IMG/VR virus record: IMGVR_UViG_3300032240_000688 | Location: 1 to 64,000 of that record | Direction: 5' to 3' (one strand) | DNA: 64,000 nt | Origin: a virus | In this document: one piece after another, positions 16,245 through 25,220 of the stretch | How positions within the stretch are numbered: position 1 is the first letter of the stretch | Layout: every line of letters starts with the position of its first letter | Position numbers and translations under genes: made by a program | Notes under the pieces: model-generated | Database searches by the model: none | The model's input: only the letters and a program-made list of their open reading frames with translations | What the model was told of the DNA's origin: nothing

Positions 16245-16373
16245 AGAGAGGTAAGAGTGTTTAAATAAAATAGCAGTACACTATATGGTCATTGACCAAG
16301 GAGCTAAATTGGGGTAGAACTAAGCGTTTGTAAACAATTACAAACAAGGTGTTGCAACTCAATTTATTAAAGT

Positions 16374-17225
16374 ATGAAAACAAGTATAAAAGGCGGTGGT
16401 AAGTTGTCGAGAAAATTACTTACAATTCTAATGACAGTTGGAATGCTGTCATCGGGTTCACTGTTAGCGGCTGATAACAGTATCTATATTGATCAATCTG
16501 GCGATTTCGCTAATGTCACGATTAACCAAGATGGTGCAGGTAACCAAGTACGGGGTTTGCAGGCTAACGGTGGTGATGACAAGACCATAGCTTCTGTAAT
16601 TAGGGGTAACGGTGTTAACGTAAACATTAATCAAGTCGGTGGTTCAAACAAACTAGATTTGGGCATCAATGCTATCATGGCTGGAAATAAGAGTGTTGAT
16701 TTTACGTATTCTACTGTGAACGCAGGAAATTTGACAGGTAATAACAACACTGGTATATTCCAACTTGGTAATGGTAGTGCAACATTAGCCAACTCAATCG
16801 TTAGCGTAGTTCAGGTTAACGGAAACAACTATGCCGAAGTTAGAATGCAAGGGTCCGACAATACATTAAATGCACTACAAAGTGGTGGTAACGCCAGTTT
16901 AATTTCTTCGGTTAATGCCAGTGGAACTAATCAACAGATTACAACTGCCGGTGGTACTGGTAACTCAGTTAGTACAACATTAACTGGGCAAAACGGCCAG
17001 GTGTATGTCAATGTAATGGGCGCATCTAATACCGTTGCTATTGCACAAGATGGTACAGGTGGTCTGACTGGTCATCAAGCAACTATGGATATTAATGGTA
17101 CAGGCAACTCAGTAAATCTAGCACAGGCAGGATCGCCAGCGGCTAACGTTTTTAACTTGCGAGTTGGTAGCGCAGGATCTGCGGCAAGTACTAATACCTA
17201 TAACATAACACAGACAACACGATAA
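16374..17225 (+). CDS. Curlin-repeat amyloid subunit 1
   Basis: A 283-residue exported protein (signal peptide ending LLAADN). The mature part is Asn/Gly/Ser/Gln-rich with repeated N-x-(V/I)-x-(I/V)-x-Q-x-G units such as SIYIDQSGDFANVTINQDGA and NVNINQVGGSNK, the CsgA/CsgB pattern. It should pass through CsgG and polymerise as a surface amyloid. The repeats are less regular than in E. coli CsgA and the protein is about twice as long. It may coat the infected cell or act with the virion. Confidence 0.8.
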   Translation: MKTSIKGGGKLSRKLLTILMTVGMLSSGSLLAADNSIYIDQSGDFANVTINQDGAGNQVRGLQANGGDDKTIASVIRGNGVNVNINQVGGSNKLDLGINAIMAGNKSVDFTYSTVNAGNLTGNNNTGIFQLGNGSATLANSIVSVVQVNGNNYAEVRMQGSDNTLNALQSGGNASLISSVNASGTNQQITTAGGTGNSVSTTLTGQNGQVYVNVMGASNTVAIAQDGTGGLTGHQATMDINGTGNSVNLAQAGSPAANVFNLRVGSAGSAASTNTYNITQTTR

Positions 17226-17226
17226 T

Positions 17227-18330
17227 ATGAATTTTCGCACAGCAATATTGTTATGGTTGCTGAGTATTACGTACAGTTACGGTGCCGTCGGCACTGTGAC
17301 TGAACAAGTCAACACACCAGCCAGCATACAAAGAGACAAACAAACACTCACGGGCAACAAAGGCACGGGGGTGGAGATGAACGATTCAATCAGAACACAA
17401 GCAGGTAAGGTAGGAATAACATTCCAAGATGACACACGAGTACAGGTTAACGAAAACAGTAAACTTGTAATTGACGATTTTGTATATGACCCAAAAAGTA
17501 AAAGCGGTAAACTAAGCGCCAAGATGGCACTTGGTACCGTTCGTTATGCCAGCGGACAGATTGCAAAAAATTCACCACAAAATGTAGCACTGAATACACC
17601 AACAGCAACTATTAGTGTGCGTGGTACAGACTTTACAGCGTCAGTGGACGAGCTAGGACAATCAACAGTTATATTATTGCCTAGCTGTCCTACTGATCGA
17701 CGCACAAGATCAATTAAAGACATTGAATCAACTTGCCACACAGGTGAGATCAGTGTAGAAACAGATGCAGGTATTGTTATACTTAATCAACCTTTTCAAG
17801 CTACAAAAGTAAACAGCAGAAGTGCGCCCCCAAGTAAGCCAGTTGTGCTCAATCTTAGCGAGAATGCAATTGAAAGTTTGTTATTGTCTACTCCAGAAGA
17901 AATGAAAGGAAACAAACAAGATCAGCGACAGACTATGCGTGGTGCTTTAGACGTTGACTTTTTAAAAGAGCAAGGGCTCACTAATGCACTTGATGATAGT
18001 TCTAAACAGTTCTTCCAGGACAAGCTCAGTCGTAATTTTTTAGACAGCAATTTCCTTGGCAATATGTTTGATATGGTAGGCAACGGACTTGATGCTAAAT
18101 TCTTAGAAGAAGTTGACAGCATGTTACCTGACTATAAAAAGTCTAGTGGCATCATCGTAACCAAAGACGATCCGACTATTACTCTATGTCGTGATAACGG
18201 CAGTGACATACAATGTGCAACAACACCCATGACACAGAACTCGACCCTGTATATGACGCAGAATAATATTGAGTTTAAAAATCGTGTCAACCAGGGCGGC
18301 AACACTATTATTACACTAACACAAAAATAA
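17227..18330 (+). CDS. Exported FecR-domain protein
   Basis: A 367-residue protein with a signal peptide (ending YSYG). A FecR beta-domain covers about residues 25-140: MNDSIRTQAGKVGITFQDDTRV, LGTVRYASGQ and TPTATISVRGTDF. The C-terminal half is unassigned and contains cysteines that may form disulfides (LPSCP, ESTCHTG, TLCRDN, IQCATT). It begins 1 base after curlin 1 and ends 1 base into curlin 2, so it belongs to this operon; a scaffold or assembly role is likely. Confidence 0.8.
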   Translation: MNFRTAILLWLLSITYSYGAVGTVTEQVNTPASIQRDKQTLTGNKGTGVEMNDSIRTQAGKVGITFQDDTRVQVNENSKLVIDDFVYDPKSKSGKLSAKMALGTVRYASGQIAKNSPQNVALNTPTATISVRGTDFTASVDELGQSTVILLPSCPTDRRTRSIKDIESTCHTGEISVETDAGIVILNQPFQATKVNSRSAPPSKPVVLNLSENAIESLLLSTPEEMKGNKQDQRQTMRGALDVDFLKEQGLTNALDDSSKQFFQDKLSRNFLDSNFLGNMFDMVGNGLDAKFLEEVDSMLPDYKKSSGIIVTKDDPTITLCRDNGSDIQCATTPMTQNSTLYMTQNNIEFKNRVNQGGNTIITLTQK

Positions 18331-19700
18331 TGAAAGCAATAATTCTATTCTTTACAATATTAGTTGCAGGATTTGGCTCATGTAGTAATGCTCGTGCTGT
18401 GGGTTTGGCTGATTTAAAATTCGGACAATATCAGATAGCCGACAGTCAATGGAATGTTCAGGCATGTACACAAACACCAACCTGTCAAATATACAGTAAG
18501 AATCCAGGAACAGCTTATAAGATACCTTGGTGGAGTGGACAATTAAATTGGGCCGCAGGAGACTATGTTGCGTTTGTACTAACTGGTGATGCCACTAACC
18601 CATGGAACGCAATTCAATATACTTCTAACGGAACACAGAAAGCAGTAATGGGCACTGGACATATTATTAACATGGGCTCGGACTATTTCTTCTTTGTGGG
18701 TAATGATAATGATACCGGACAACTGTTCAGTATGACCAGCGGATTCAGCGATAACAATGGGGTATCGTGGACTGGAACATTAAATCCAACTACAACAGAA
18801 GTTAATACCTACGCCTCTGGCGGAAGTACAGCACCATTGAGTCCTGGACAAACATATAGTGGCTCGTCTGCTAATACTTCTAGTCCTAGTCAGCCCTCTG
18901 CACCATCATATCCTGCGTATGTTACTATTGGAAGTGGTACTCCTGGAACTATGGAATTTGGGTCTAGCGCCGGTCCAAGATTACCGCAACAAACCAACAT
19001 TGATGTTTGGACCAATCGTACAGTCACAGATGGCAATCAAATCTATATCCAACAGGTCAGCGGAAATAACAACACCGTTACTATGAATCAAGAAGGTAAT
19101 AAGAATTTAATCAGATCTAGAATAGAAGGTAATACTAATTCTATCACAGTCAATCAAGGTGTGCAAGGAATTGGACAGAACGAGATTAAAACTAACACAG
19201 TTGGAGACAATAATACGCTTAATTTAAATCAAGCACGAACAACACAGGGAATGGCCATAGGCACTAACGGACACTATCAAGCAGTGGACATCAACGGCTC
19301 TTACAACACACTGACCACACAGCAAAGCAACAGCGGAGGCGTTGGTGGCCAATATATGGAAACAACTATTAGCGGTAATCAAAATAGTGTTACTGCTCGA
19401 CAAACTGATAATGGTAACAAAATAATGTTTACCACAATCGCAGGTAACAACAATACTGTAGAGGCTGTACAAAAAGGTACAGGACAGCATTACTTAGAAA
19501 GTAAATTAACTGGCAATGGCAATAGTGTTAGTGCAGTACAAGAAGGAAATCTTGCTAACCGTGCTACATTAGATCTAACCAATGCCGGAGGTCCGGCCAG
19601 TGTGATATTACAACAGAATGGCGGACAGAACGTAAGTGTTACTACAACATGTGCCACAGCAGGAGGCTGTGCGCCTATTACAGTAAGACAAGGATATTAA
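18330..19700 (+). CDS. Curlin-repeat amyloid subunit 2 with N-terminal domain
   Basis: A 456-residue exported protein. Residues about 25-160 form a separate domain with two cysteines (ACTQTPTCQ). A Ser/Pro linker (about 165-220) leads to curlin repeats from about 230 to 420 (QIYIQQVSGNNNTVTMNQEG, NSITVNQG, NTLNLNQA, NSVTARQT). It ends with a Cys pair in TTCATAGGCAP. The non-amyloid head suggests an adhesin or nucleator carried on the fibre. Confidence 0.8.
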   Translation: MKAIILFFTILVAGFGSCSNARAVGLADLKFGQYQIADSQWNVQACTQTPTCQIYSKNPGTAYKIPWWSGQLNWAAGDYVAFVLTGDATNPWNAIQYTSNGTQKAVMGTGHIINMGSDYFFFVGNDNDTGQLFSMTSGFSDNNGVSWTGTLNPTTTEVNTYASGGSTAPLSPGQTYSGSSANTSSPSQPSAPSYPAYVTIGSGTPGTMEFGSSAGPRLPQQTNIDVWTNRTVTDGNQIYIQQVSGNNNTVTMNQEGNKNLIRSRIEGNTNSITVNQGVQGIGQNEIKTNTVGDNNTLNLNQARTTQGMAIGTNGHYQAVDINGSYNTLTTQQSNSGGVGGQYMETTISGNQNSVTARQTDNGNKIMFTTIAGNNNTVEAVQKGTGQHYLESKLTGNGNSVSAVQEGNLANRATLDLTNAGGPASVILQQNGGQNVSVTTTCATAGGCAPITVRQGY

Positions 19701-19701
19701 C

Positions 19702-19860
19702 ATGTATTCAACACAACGACAAATAGACTATGAAAGACAAAGAAGACAAGAACGCGAAACAGAACAACGAACTAAACTCATACAGGGCATGATATTAGCA
19801 CCTATTATGTTTTTAGGTTGGTTTCCTATATTATGGATAGTCGCAAAGATTTTTAAATGA
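19702..19860 (+). CDS. Small single-helix membrane protein
   Basis: A 52-residue protein. A charged Arg/Gln/Glu-rich N-terminus (ERQRRQERETEQRTK) precedes one hydrophobic helix (ILAPIMFLGWFPILWIVAKI). The stop overlaps the next ATG (ATGA). It closes the curli cluster; function unknown. Confidence 0.65.
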   Translation: MYSTQRQIDYERQRRQERETEQRTKLIQGMILAPIMFLGWFPILWIVAKIFK

Positions 19861-20054
19861 TAGCAATCTTTAGTCTAGAGTTATACACTCCTGAATATAA
19901 ACAGTATGCAGATGAAGTAGGATTTTATGTACAGGACCTCGGCGGAGAGATTGCTGTACGCAGACATGATGTTGAATTTACTGTACCAATACAGCATCAG
20001 CTTTTTGTGTTGATAAAGTATCCATTCTTGAAAATGATACCATTAATTTATTAA
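19857..20054 (+). CDS. Small hypothetical protein
   Basis: A 65-residue protein coupled to the previous gene by ATGA. No recognisable motif; beta-rich by eye (GEIAVRRHDVEFTVP). Confidence 0.5.
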   Translation: MIAIFSLELYTPEYKQYADEVGFYVQDLGGEIAVRRHDVEFTVPIQHQLFVLIKYPFLKMIPLIY

Positions 20055-20060
20055 TAAATA
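20053..20060 (+). promoter_or_regulatory. T4-late-like box AATAAATA
   Basis: AATAAATA lies 21 bases before the ATG at 20082, which has its own AAGGAGG ribosome site. Confidence 0.45.
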
Positions 20061-20081
20061 CTTGTCAAGGAGGACAAAGCC

Positions 20082-20240
20082 ATGAAACAACAAAAGTTAA
20101 TTCGTAAGTTGTACAAGGCCTGCTTCCGACACGATGAAGATGCAATTATGGATTTGCGTAAAGAAGAATTCCGTAAGATACTAAAGCACCGCGCCGAAGG
20201 TAAGCCATTTGATACAAAATGGACCGTGGTAAGGATTTAA
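20082..20240 (+). CDS. Small basic hypothetical protein
   Basis: A 52-residue protein ([20 protein letters not shown]...) with a strong AAGGAGG site. It is helical and basic, with many Arg and Lys. No family recognised. Confidence 0.65.
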   Translation: MKQQKLIRKLYKACFRHDEDAIMDLRKEEFRKILKHRAEGKPFDTKWTVVRI

Positions 20241-20280
20241 GTTTGTAATACAACTGCAATCTTTGTAACACAATGCTACG

Positions 20281-20287
20281 ATAAATA
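20281..20287 (+). promoter_or_regulatory. T4-late-like box ATAAATA of plcP
   Basis: ATAAATA ends exactly 6 bases before the A of the ATG at 20293, so the predicted transcript start is the start codon. Confidence 0.55.
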
Positions 20288-20292
20288 CTGCT

Positions 20293-21066
20293 ATGCAGAA
20301 AACTTATCGTAGCATTTTTATTTCTGACGTACACTTAGGCACACGAGACTGTCAAGCAGACAAGCTCAACAATTTCCTCAAACACAATACATGCGAAACA
20401 CTCTACATGGTAGGGGACATCATCGACGCATGGCGCATACAACAAAACAAATGGCGATGGAAACAAAGCCACACTAATGTAGTACGTAGAGTTATGGGGC
20501 ACGCCAAACGTGGTACGCGAGTAATATATGTCGCAGGAAATCATGACGAATTCCTAAGACCCTTAATGCCTTACGGTATTAATTTTGGCAACATAGAAGT
20601 AGTTAATCAATTTGAACACATAGGTGCAGATGGTAAACACTATCTGGTCACACACGGCGACTTGTTTGATGGCATCACACGTTTGGCGCCATGGATCGCT
20701 TTCCTAGGAGACAAGGCCTACGATTTTATTCTTGCTCTTAATGGTAAGTTTAATTGGCTACGCCATCGTATGGGGTTTGGTTATTGGAGCCTTAGCAAAT
20801 ATCTCAAAGGCAGAGTCAAGAAGGCAGTAGATTTTATATTTCAATTTGAAAAGAATCTAGCGGCATACTGTAAGAAGCGTGGCTTCGATGGTGTAATATG
20901 TGGACATATACATCATGCAGAGATCAAGACCATAGATGGCATTATCTATATGAATGACGGAGACTGGGTAGAAAGCTGTACAGCACTTGTAGAATATCAT
21001 GATGGTACATGGGAAATCATAACATGGACAAAATCAAATGACAAAGACGATACTTATAGTAACTGA
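20293..21066 (+). CDS. plcP: PlcP-like phospholipase C (LpxH-family metallophosphoesterase)
   Basis: A 257-residue phosphoesterase with SDVHLGTRDCQADKL, VGDIIDAW, AGNHDEFLRP, THGDLFDG, CGHIHHAE and MNDGDWVESCTALVE. The order and wording match the proteins annotated as UDP-2,3-diacylglucosamine hydrolase in alphaproteobacteria and shown in several of them to be PlcP, which strips head groups from phospholipids under phosphate limitation. A true LpxH role in lipid A remains possible. The Agt-like glycosyltransferase next door, its known partner, favours PlcP. The start is the ATG 6 bases after a late-type promoter box. Confidence 0.8.
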   Translation: MQKTYRSIFISDVHLGTRDCQADKLNNFLKHNTCETLYMVGDIIDAWRIQQNKWRWKQSHTNVVRRVMGHAKRGTRVIYVAGNHDEFLRPLMPYGINFGNIEVVNQFEHIGADGKHYLVTHGDLFDGITRLAPWIAFLGDKAYDFILALNGKFNWLRHRMGFGYWSLSKYLKGRVKKAVDFIFQFEKNLAAYCKKRGFDGVICGHIHHAEIKTIDGIIYMNDGDWVESCTALVEYHDGTWEIITWTKSNDKDDTYSN

Positions 21067-22033
21067 TAATTTACCGGAGCAGATCAATGGCGTGGTTACG
21101 ACCTACAAAAATATTGAGGCTTGTGCGATTCTGGACAACTATCGTGTTGTATATCTTGATCCCGGGAGGTTCCGCTATGTTGATTGCCCTGGCTACAACG
21201 AAGTCAAGATTGCCTTTCCCCGGAAGGTGGGCAAGATACTTGAGGAGATCAATCCGGATTATATCCACATCGCCACAGAGGGTCCTATTGGTCTGCGTGT
21301 TAGACAATATCTTGACAAACACGGTTATCGCTACAATACTGCTTATCATACTAAGTTTCCAGAAGGACTTAGAGCCCTATTTGGAATCCCTGAAGCTCTT
21401 ACTTGGCCTATAGTACGTTGGTTTCACAAGCATAGCGGTAAGGTGTTGACCACTACAGATACAATGGTTAAGGAGTTACGTGATCATGGGTTTGATGGAG
21501 ATGTTATCCCTTGGACTAGGGGAGTGGATAGAACTATTTTTAAACCTAGTGATAGGAATCCTAGTGTTGATCGTGTGTTGGTCTGTGTGAGCCGTGTTAG
21601 CAAAGAAAAGAACTTAGAAGACTTTTTTAATTTAGATTACCCGGGACGTAAGATCATGGTGGGCGGAGGCCCCATGTTAGAAGAATATCAAGCAAAATAT
21701 CCTAGCGTTGAGTTTGTAGGATTTAAAACAGGTAAAGATCTAGCCGAATATTATCAAATGGCAGATGTGTTTGTATTTCCAAGCCGTTGGGAAACATTTG
21801 GTATTGTCATGATCGAAGCCATGGCCTGCGGTACTCCAGTGGCGGCTTATCCCTGCCAAGGACCGTTAGATGTAATCGATGAAGGCGTTACTGGCTGTAT
21901 GAATGACGAACTTAAACAAGCTGTCAAAGATGCCCTGATGCTGTCAAGAGGTCTAGTATATCAAGGCAGTCAACGATGGACTTGGGAACGAGCCTGGCAC
22001 ATATTCCGTGACAACCTTGTAACGAAATTGTAA
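21038..22033 (+). CDS. agt: Agt-like glycolipid glycosyltransferase (GT4)
   Basis: A 331-residue GT-B enzyme. N-terminal features: VTDNLPEQINGVVTTYKN, PDYIHIATEGPIGLRVR, YHTKFPE, PWTRGVD. C-terminal nucleotide-sugar site: VCVSRVSKEKNLEDF and the E-x7-E pattern FPSRWETFGIVMIEAMACG. The family transfers sugars to diacylglycerol, replacing phospholipids with glycolipids. It starts 29 bases inside plcP, so the two are translationally coupled. Substrate sugar (Glc, GlcA or Gal) is unknown. Confidence 0.8.
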   Translation: MTKTILIVTDNLPEQINGVVTTYKNIEACAILDNYRVVYLDPGRFRYVDCPGYNEVKIAFPRKVGKILEEINPDYIHIATEGPIGLRVRQYLDKHGYRYNTAYHTKFPEGLRALFGIPEALTWPIVRWFHKHSGKVLTTTDTMVKELRDHGFDGDVIPWTRGVDRTIFKPSDRNPSVDRVLVCVSRVSKEKNLEDFFNLDYPGRKIMVGGGPMLEEYQAKYPSVEFVGFKTGKDLAEYYQMADVFVFPSRWETFGIVMIEAMACGTPVAAYPCQGPLDVIDEGVTGCMNDELKQAVKDALMLSRGLVYQGSQRWTWERAWHIFRDNLVTKL

Positions 22034-22097
22034 TCGTTATTGATTTAAATAATATTACTCGCCCGCTGACGGCGTACAATGAGATAAGTAGTCAGTA

Positions 22098-22121
22098 ATA
22101 GGGACTTAGGTTCCTATTTTT
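22098..22121 (+). terminator. Probable intrinsic terminator after agt
   Basis: ATAGGGA (22098-22104) pairs with TTCCTAT (22111-22117) around a 6-base loop and is followed by a short T-run. Confidence 0.5.
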
Positions 22122-22130
22122 ACGGTTATG

Positions 22131-22137
22131 CTAAATA
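22131..22137 (+). promoter_or_regulatory. T4-late-like box CTAAATA
   Basis: CTAAATA lies after the terminator and 29 bases before the ATG at 22167, which has a GAAAGG ribosome site. Confidence 0.4.
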
Positions 22138-22166
22138 ATATTAGCAGTTAATGAAAGGACACAAAC

Positions 22167-22301
22167 ATGGGAATACTAGAAGTTGTAGTATATGGATTTT
22201 TCACAGCATTTGGCTGGTGGGGTGCTAATCACTATGTAATCGAACCATACTTTCCGCCATCCATAGAGCGCAAAGAAGAAAAGAAATCTGAGAAGCAGTA
22301 A
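22167..22301 (+). CDS. Small membrane protein
   Basis: A 44-residue protein with a hydrophobic helix (VVVYGFFTAFGWWGANHYVI) and a Lys/Glu-rich tail. Its TAA overlaps the next ATG by one base. Conserved-looking small phage membrane gene; role unknown. Confidence 0.7.
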   Translation: MGILEVVVYGFFTAFGWWGANHYVIEPYFPPSIERKEEKKSEKQ

Positions 22302-22540
22302 TGATAGATTTTGTTGTAACATTCTTTGCTGTATTTTTTACAGACATTTTCTATACCTACTATCTAAAATCAATACAAGAGGAACGAGTAATGCAGGCAA
22401 GTTTATGGGCAACTGTTGTGTTCCTTATTGCTTGCGTGGCAGTTATTAATTACACAACCAATTATTGGTTGTTGGTCCCCGCAGGCTTTGGTGCTTTTTG
22501 CGGAACCTGGGTAGGGATGAAACTAAGAAACAAGAAGTAA
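22301..22540 (+). CDS. Small two- to three-helix membrane protein
   Basis: A 79-residue protein with helices around residues 2-18, 33-50 and 55-73, ending in basic residues (KLRNKK). It is coupled to the preceding small membrane gene, and the two may act together. No family recognised with confidence. Confidence 0.7.
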   Translation: MIDFVVTFFAVFFTDIFYTYYLKSIQEERVMQASLWATVVFLIACVAVINYTTNYWLLVPAGFGAFCGTWVGMKLRNKK

Positions 22541-22541
22541 A

Positions 22542-23180
22542 ATGAAACCTACTATTGCCCTATTTTTGTACGATCCTAAGTGTAGCGTACAGTCGGGCAA
22601 TGGTGTCATCAAAGCATTAGAATCCCAATATAATTTTAAAATTTTCAGCATCAACTCGTTAGAAGATAATTTCTTTGATGATGTAGATATCGTAGCTGTG
22701 CCTGGAGGGTTTGGAGACGCTAACAGTTTTGATAAGGCGTTCAGACACAACGGTAAACGAGTTAAAGAATTTGTCCAGAATGGAGGCAAGTACTTGGGTA
22801 TTTGCATGGGTGCTTACTGGACTGGTAAACACTATCTTAATATGTTAAATGACATAGACGCCGTACAATATATAACACGCCCTAAAACAGATACAAGGAG
22901 ACCTCATGCTAAAGACCTTAAAATCAATTGGAATGGACTTAACACAACGATGTTTTTTTACGATGGTTGTGCTTTGGTTGGTAACGGTAAGTTCAATACC
23001 ATCGCTACGTATGCCAACGGTGATCCGATGGCTATCATTCAGGGCCGAATAGGATTAATCGGTTGTCATCCAGAGGCTGAACAATTTTGGTACGATAGTT
23101 ACAGTTGGATGCGTGGCAAATACGTCAGTAAACATAACTTGCTTTTAGACTTTGTGAACCAGCTAAATACTGGATGCTAA
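22542..23180 (+). CDS. Class I glutamine-amidotransferase-like protein (BPL_N type)
   Basis: A 212-residue flavodoxin-like GATase fold. The nucleophile elbow is GICMGAYW (Cys near 89) and a catalytic-type His lies in GCHPEAEQFW. The opening ALFLYDPKC and VAVPGGFGDA match the biotin-protein-ligase N-terminal family (PF09825), whose role is poorly known. No synthetase domain is attached. Coupled to the cyclase downstream by a 7-base overlap. Confidence 0.75.
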   Translation: MKPTIALFLYDPKCSVQSGNGVIKALESQYNFKIFSINSLEDNFFDDVDIVAVPGGFGDANSFDKAFRHNGKRVKEFVQNGGKYLGICMGAYWTGKHYLNMLNDIDAVQYITRPKTDTRRPHAKDLKINWNGLNTTMFFYDGCALVGNGKFNTIATYANGDPMAIIQGRIGLIGCHPEAEQFWYDSYSWMRGKYVSKHNLLLDFVNQLNTGC

Positions 23181-25219
23181 AAAAGATCCTATTAAGCCCA
23201 TGGACTGCTCTATTAACCTTAGCGTTAGTAGTGGGCATACGTATTGCAGATCTCTCATTTGTTGAAAGCGTAAGACTACGCTACTTTGATACGCTGATTA
23301 CAGCCAAAGCTCCTACAGAAAATAATATCTATACGGTCAACATAGATGAAGCCGCATTAGACAAATATGGCCAATGGCCACTACCGAGGGTTAACTATGC
23401 TGAAATTATTGAAGACCTTTATCATCGTCATGCTGGCCTTGTTGTGCTTAACGTGCTCATGGCTGAGCGTGATCGTACTGGTGGAGATGGGGATCTATCT
23501 GCCGCTCTTAAACATTATCCAGTAGTACTAGGATCAGTACCTAGCAACAAAACAAAGAATACCCCACGTGTTCCTGGGAGTGCCGTTTTAGGTCCAGAGT
23601 GGTTAGATCAAATAGTTACATATCCTGGACTCATTGCCAACGTTCCGCAACTAGAAAAGAATGCCGCTGGTGTAGGTATTGTAAACACACTTCCAGAAAT
23701 TGACGGTGTTAATCGTCGTGTGCCTTTAATTGTTACAGTTGATGGCAAATTGTATCCTGGACTTGCACTAGAAACATTGCGTGTTGCTACAGGCAACGAC
23801 ACATTCCAAGTTAAACTCAATGAAGGTGGTGTTGAGAAGATGCGCTTACCCGGAGAGGTTGGAATCGTTAACACAGACAATCTTGGCCGTATATGGATTG
23901 ACTGGAGTCAGAAATCAAGATCAATTAGTCTATCTAACTTGCCAAAAGACTTTGGTGGTGCTATTGTTGTAGTGGGACCAACCGCGGCAGGTATAAGTAA
24001 TCCAGTGCCAACAAGCATAGGAGCAGTATTTCCCCATGATGTGCAGGCCGCAGTTATAGCCACTATTGCTAACGGTGTAGTTATACAACGACCTGATTGG
24101 GCAGATGGTGCAGAGATATTAGGCGTATTAGCCGCAGGAATTTTATTACTATTTTTAACAAGGTGGACTTATGTTGGTATCGTTTCAGGTGTTGTTATTA
24201 TTGGCTCTATTTTACCTTTATGTGGATACGCATATAGCAGTGGCCTACAGCTCGTGGACGCGACTCTTCCGATCGGGGGTCTTGTTTTGGTTATGCTTCA
24301 CGCTTATGGTGTTAAGTTTGTAAGCGAGTTCTTGCAGAAGCAGGCTATAAAGAAACAGTTTGCAGGCTACTGCTCTAAAGAAGTAGTTGAACTGCTACAA
24401 AAAGATCCGGACTTAATCAAGCGTGGGGTGCGTAAAGACGTAAGTGTTATGTTCAGTGACCTACGTGGATTTACTCCCATTGGCGAACACTACGGCGATG
24501 ATGTCGCTGGTCTTGGCAAGTACATGAACGGCTATATGGATGCTATCAGTCAGCCAATGCTAGATAACAAAGGTATGGTTATTAAGTATGTGGGTGATGC
24601 ATCAATGCACATACATGGTGCTCCTATTGAAGATCCCAATCATGCTCGTACTATCGTTAAGGTAGGACTTGAGATGTTGGACAAAGTAGATGAATATACC
24701 AAGCTAATGGAAGCACAAGGTTTACCGCCTGCCGCAATGGGTTGGGGTTGTAACAGTGGTATTGGTTTTATTGGTGAAATGGGTTCAACAGAACGACACA
24801 GTTATGATATCTTAGGTGACATGGTGTCAACTGCGGCACGACTAGAAGCACGTTGTAAAGCCTACGGTGTACTATGTATTATTGGTGCTGAGACATACAA
24901 TCGTACCAAAGACGATTTCTTCTACCTAATGCTAGACAACTTACAACCAAAAGGCAAGACTGTAGCAGATTTGATCTATACAGCATTACGCACACGCGGT
25001 GTTGATTATAGCAAGGACAAAGAGCAACACGAAGCGATGCATGCCTTGTATCGTGCTAAGAAGTTTGACGAAGCCGCCGCAATGTGTAAAAAGCTAAAGG
25101 GCAACTTTGGCGGACAGATGGACAAGTACTATAAGATCTGGATCGAGCGTTGCGACTTTATGAAGCAACAGGATCTAGGTGACAACTGGAATGGTGAGTT
25201 CGTAGCTCACGAGAAGTAA
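23174..25219 (+). CDS. CHASE2-domain class III nucleotide cyclase
   Basis: A 681-residue membrane signalling protein. An N-terminal anchor is followed by a CHASE2 extracytoplasmic sensor (about 30-310: RYFDTLI, VNIDEAALDKYGQWPLPR), three helices (about 313-380) and a class III cyclase domain (about 420-610). Metal-binding Asp429 (MFSDLRGFT) and Asp475 (KYVGDA) are present. Lys471 and Asp545 favour ATP. The transition-state Arg556 is kept, but the usual Asn is Ser552 (GDMVSTAAR). It would make cAMP in response to an outside signal if still active. A full sensor cyclase is rare in phages. Confidence 0.9.
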   Translation: MLKKILLSPWTALLTLALVVGIRIADLSFVESVRLRYFDTLITAKAPTENNIYTVNIDEAALDKYGQWPLPRVNYAEIIEDLYHRHAGLVVLNVLMAERDRTGGDGDLSAALKHYPVVLGSVPSNKTKNTPRVPGSAVLGPEWLDQIVTYPGLIANVPQLEKNAAGVGIVNTLPEIDGVNRRVPLIVTVDGKLYPGLALETLRVATGNDTFQVKLNEGGVEKMRLPGEVGIVNTDNLGRIWIDWSQKSRSISLSNLPKDFGGAIVVVGPTAAGISNPVPTSIGAVFPHDVQAAVIATIANGVVIQRPDWADGAEILGVLAAGILLLFLTRWTYVGIVSGVVIIGSILPLCGYAYSSGLQLVDATLPIGGLVLVMLHAYGVKFVSEFLQKQAIKKQFAGYCSKEVVELLQKDPDLIKRGVRKDVSVMFSDLRGFTPIGEHYGDDVAGLGKYMNGYMDAISQPMLDNKGMVIKYVGDASMHIHGAPIEDPNHARTIVKVGLEMLDKVDEYTKLMEAQGLPPAAMGWGCNSGIGFIGEMGSTERHSYDILGDMVSTAARLEARCKAYGVLCIIGAETYNRTKDDFFYLMLDNLQPKGKTVADLIYTALRTRGVDYSKDKEQHEAMHALYRAKKFDEAAAMCKKLKGNFGGQMDKYYKIWIERCDFMKQQDLGDNWNGEFVAHEK

Positions 25220-25220
25220 T

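Noticed and set aside
20293-21066. Calling this gene LpxH of lipid A synthesis outright
   Set aside because: Motifs allow LpxH, but the coupled Agt-like glycosyltransferase and alphaproteobacterial wording favour PlcP; LpxH is kept only as an alternative.
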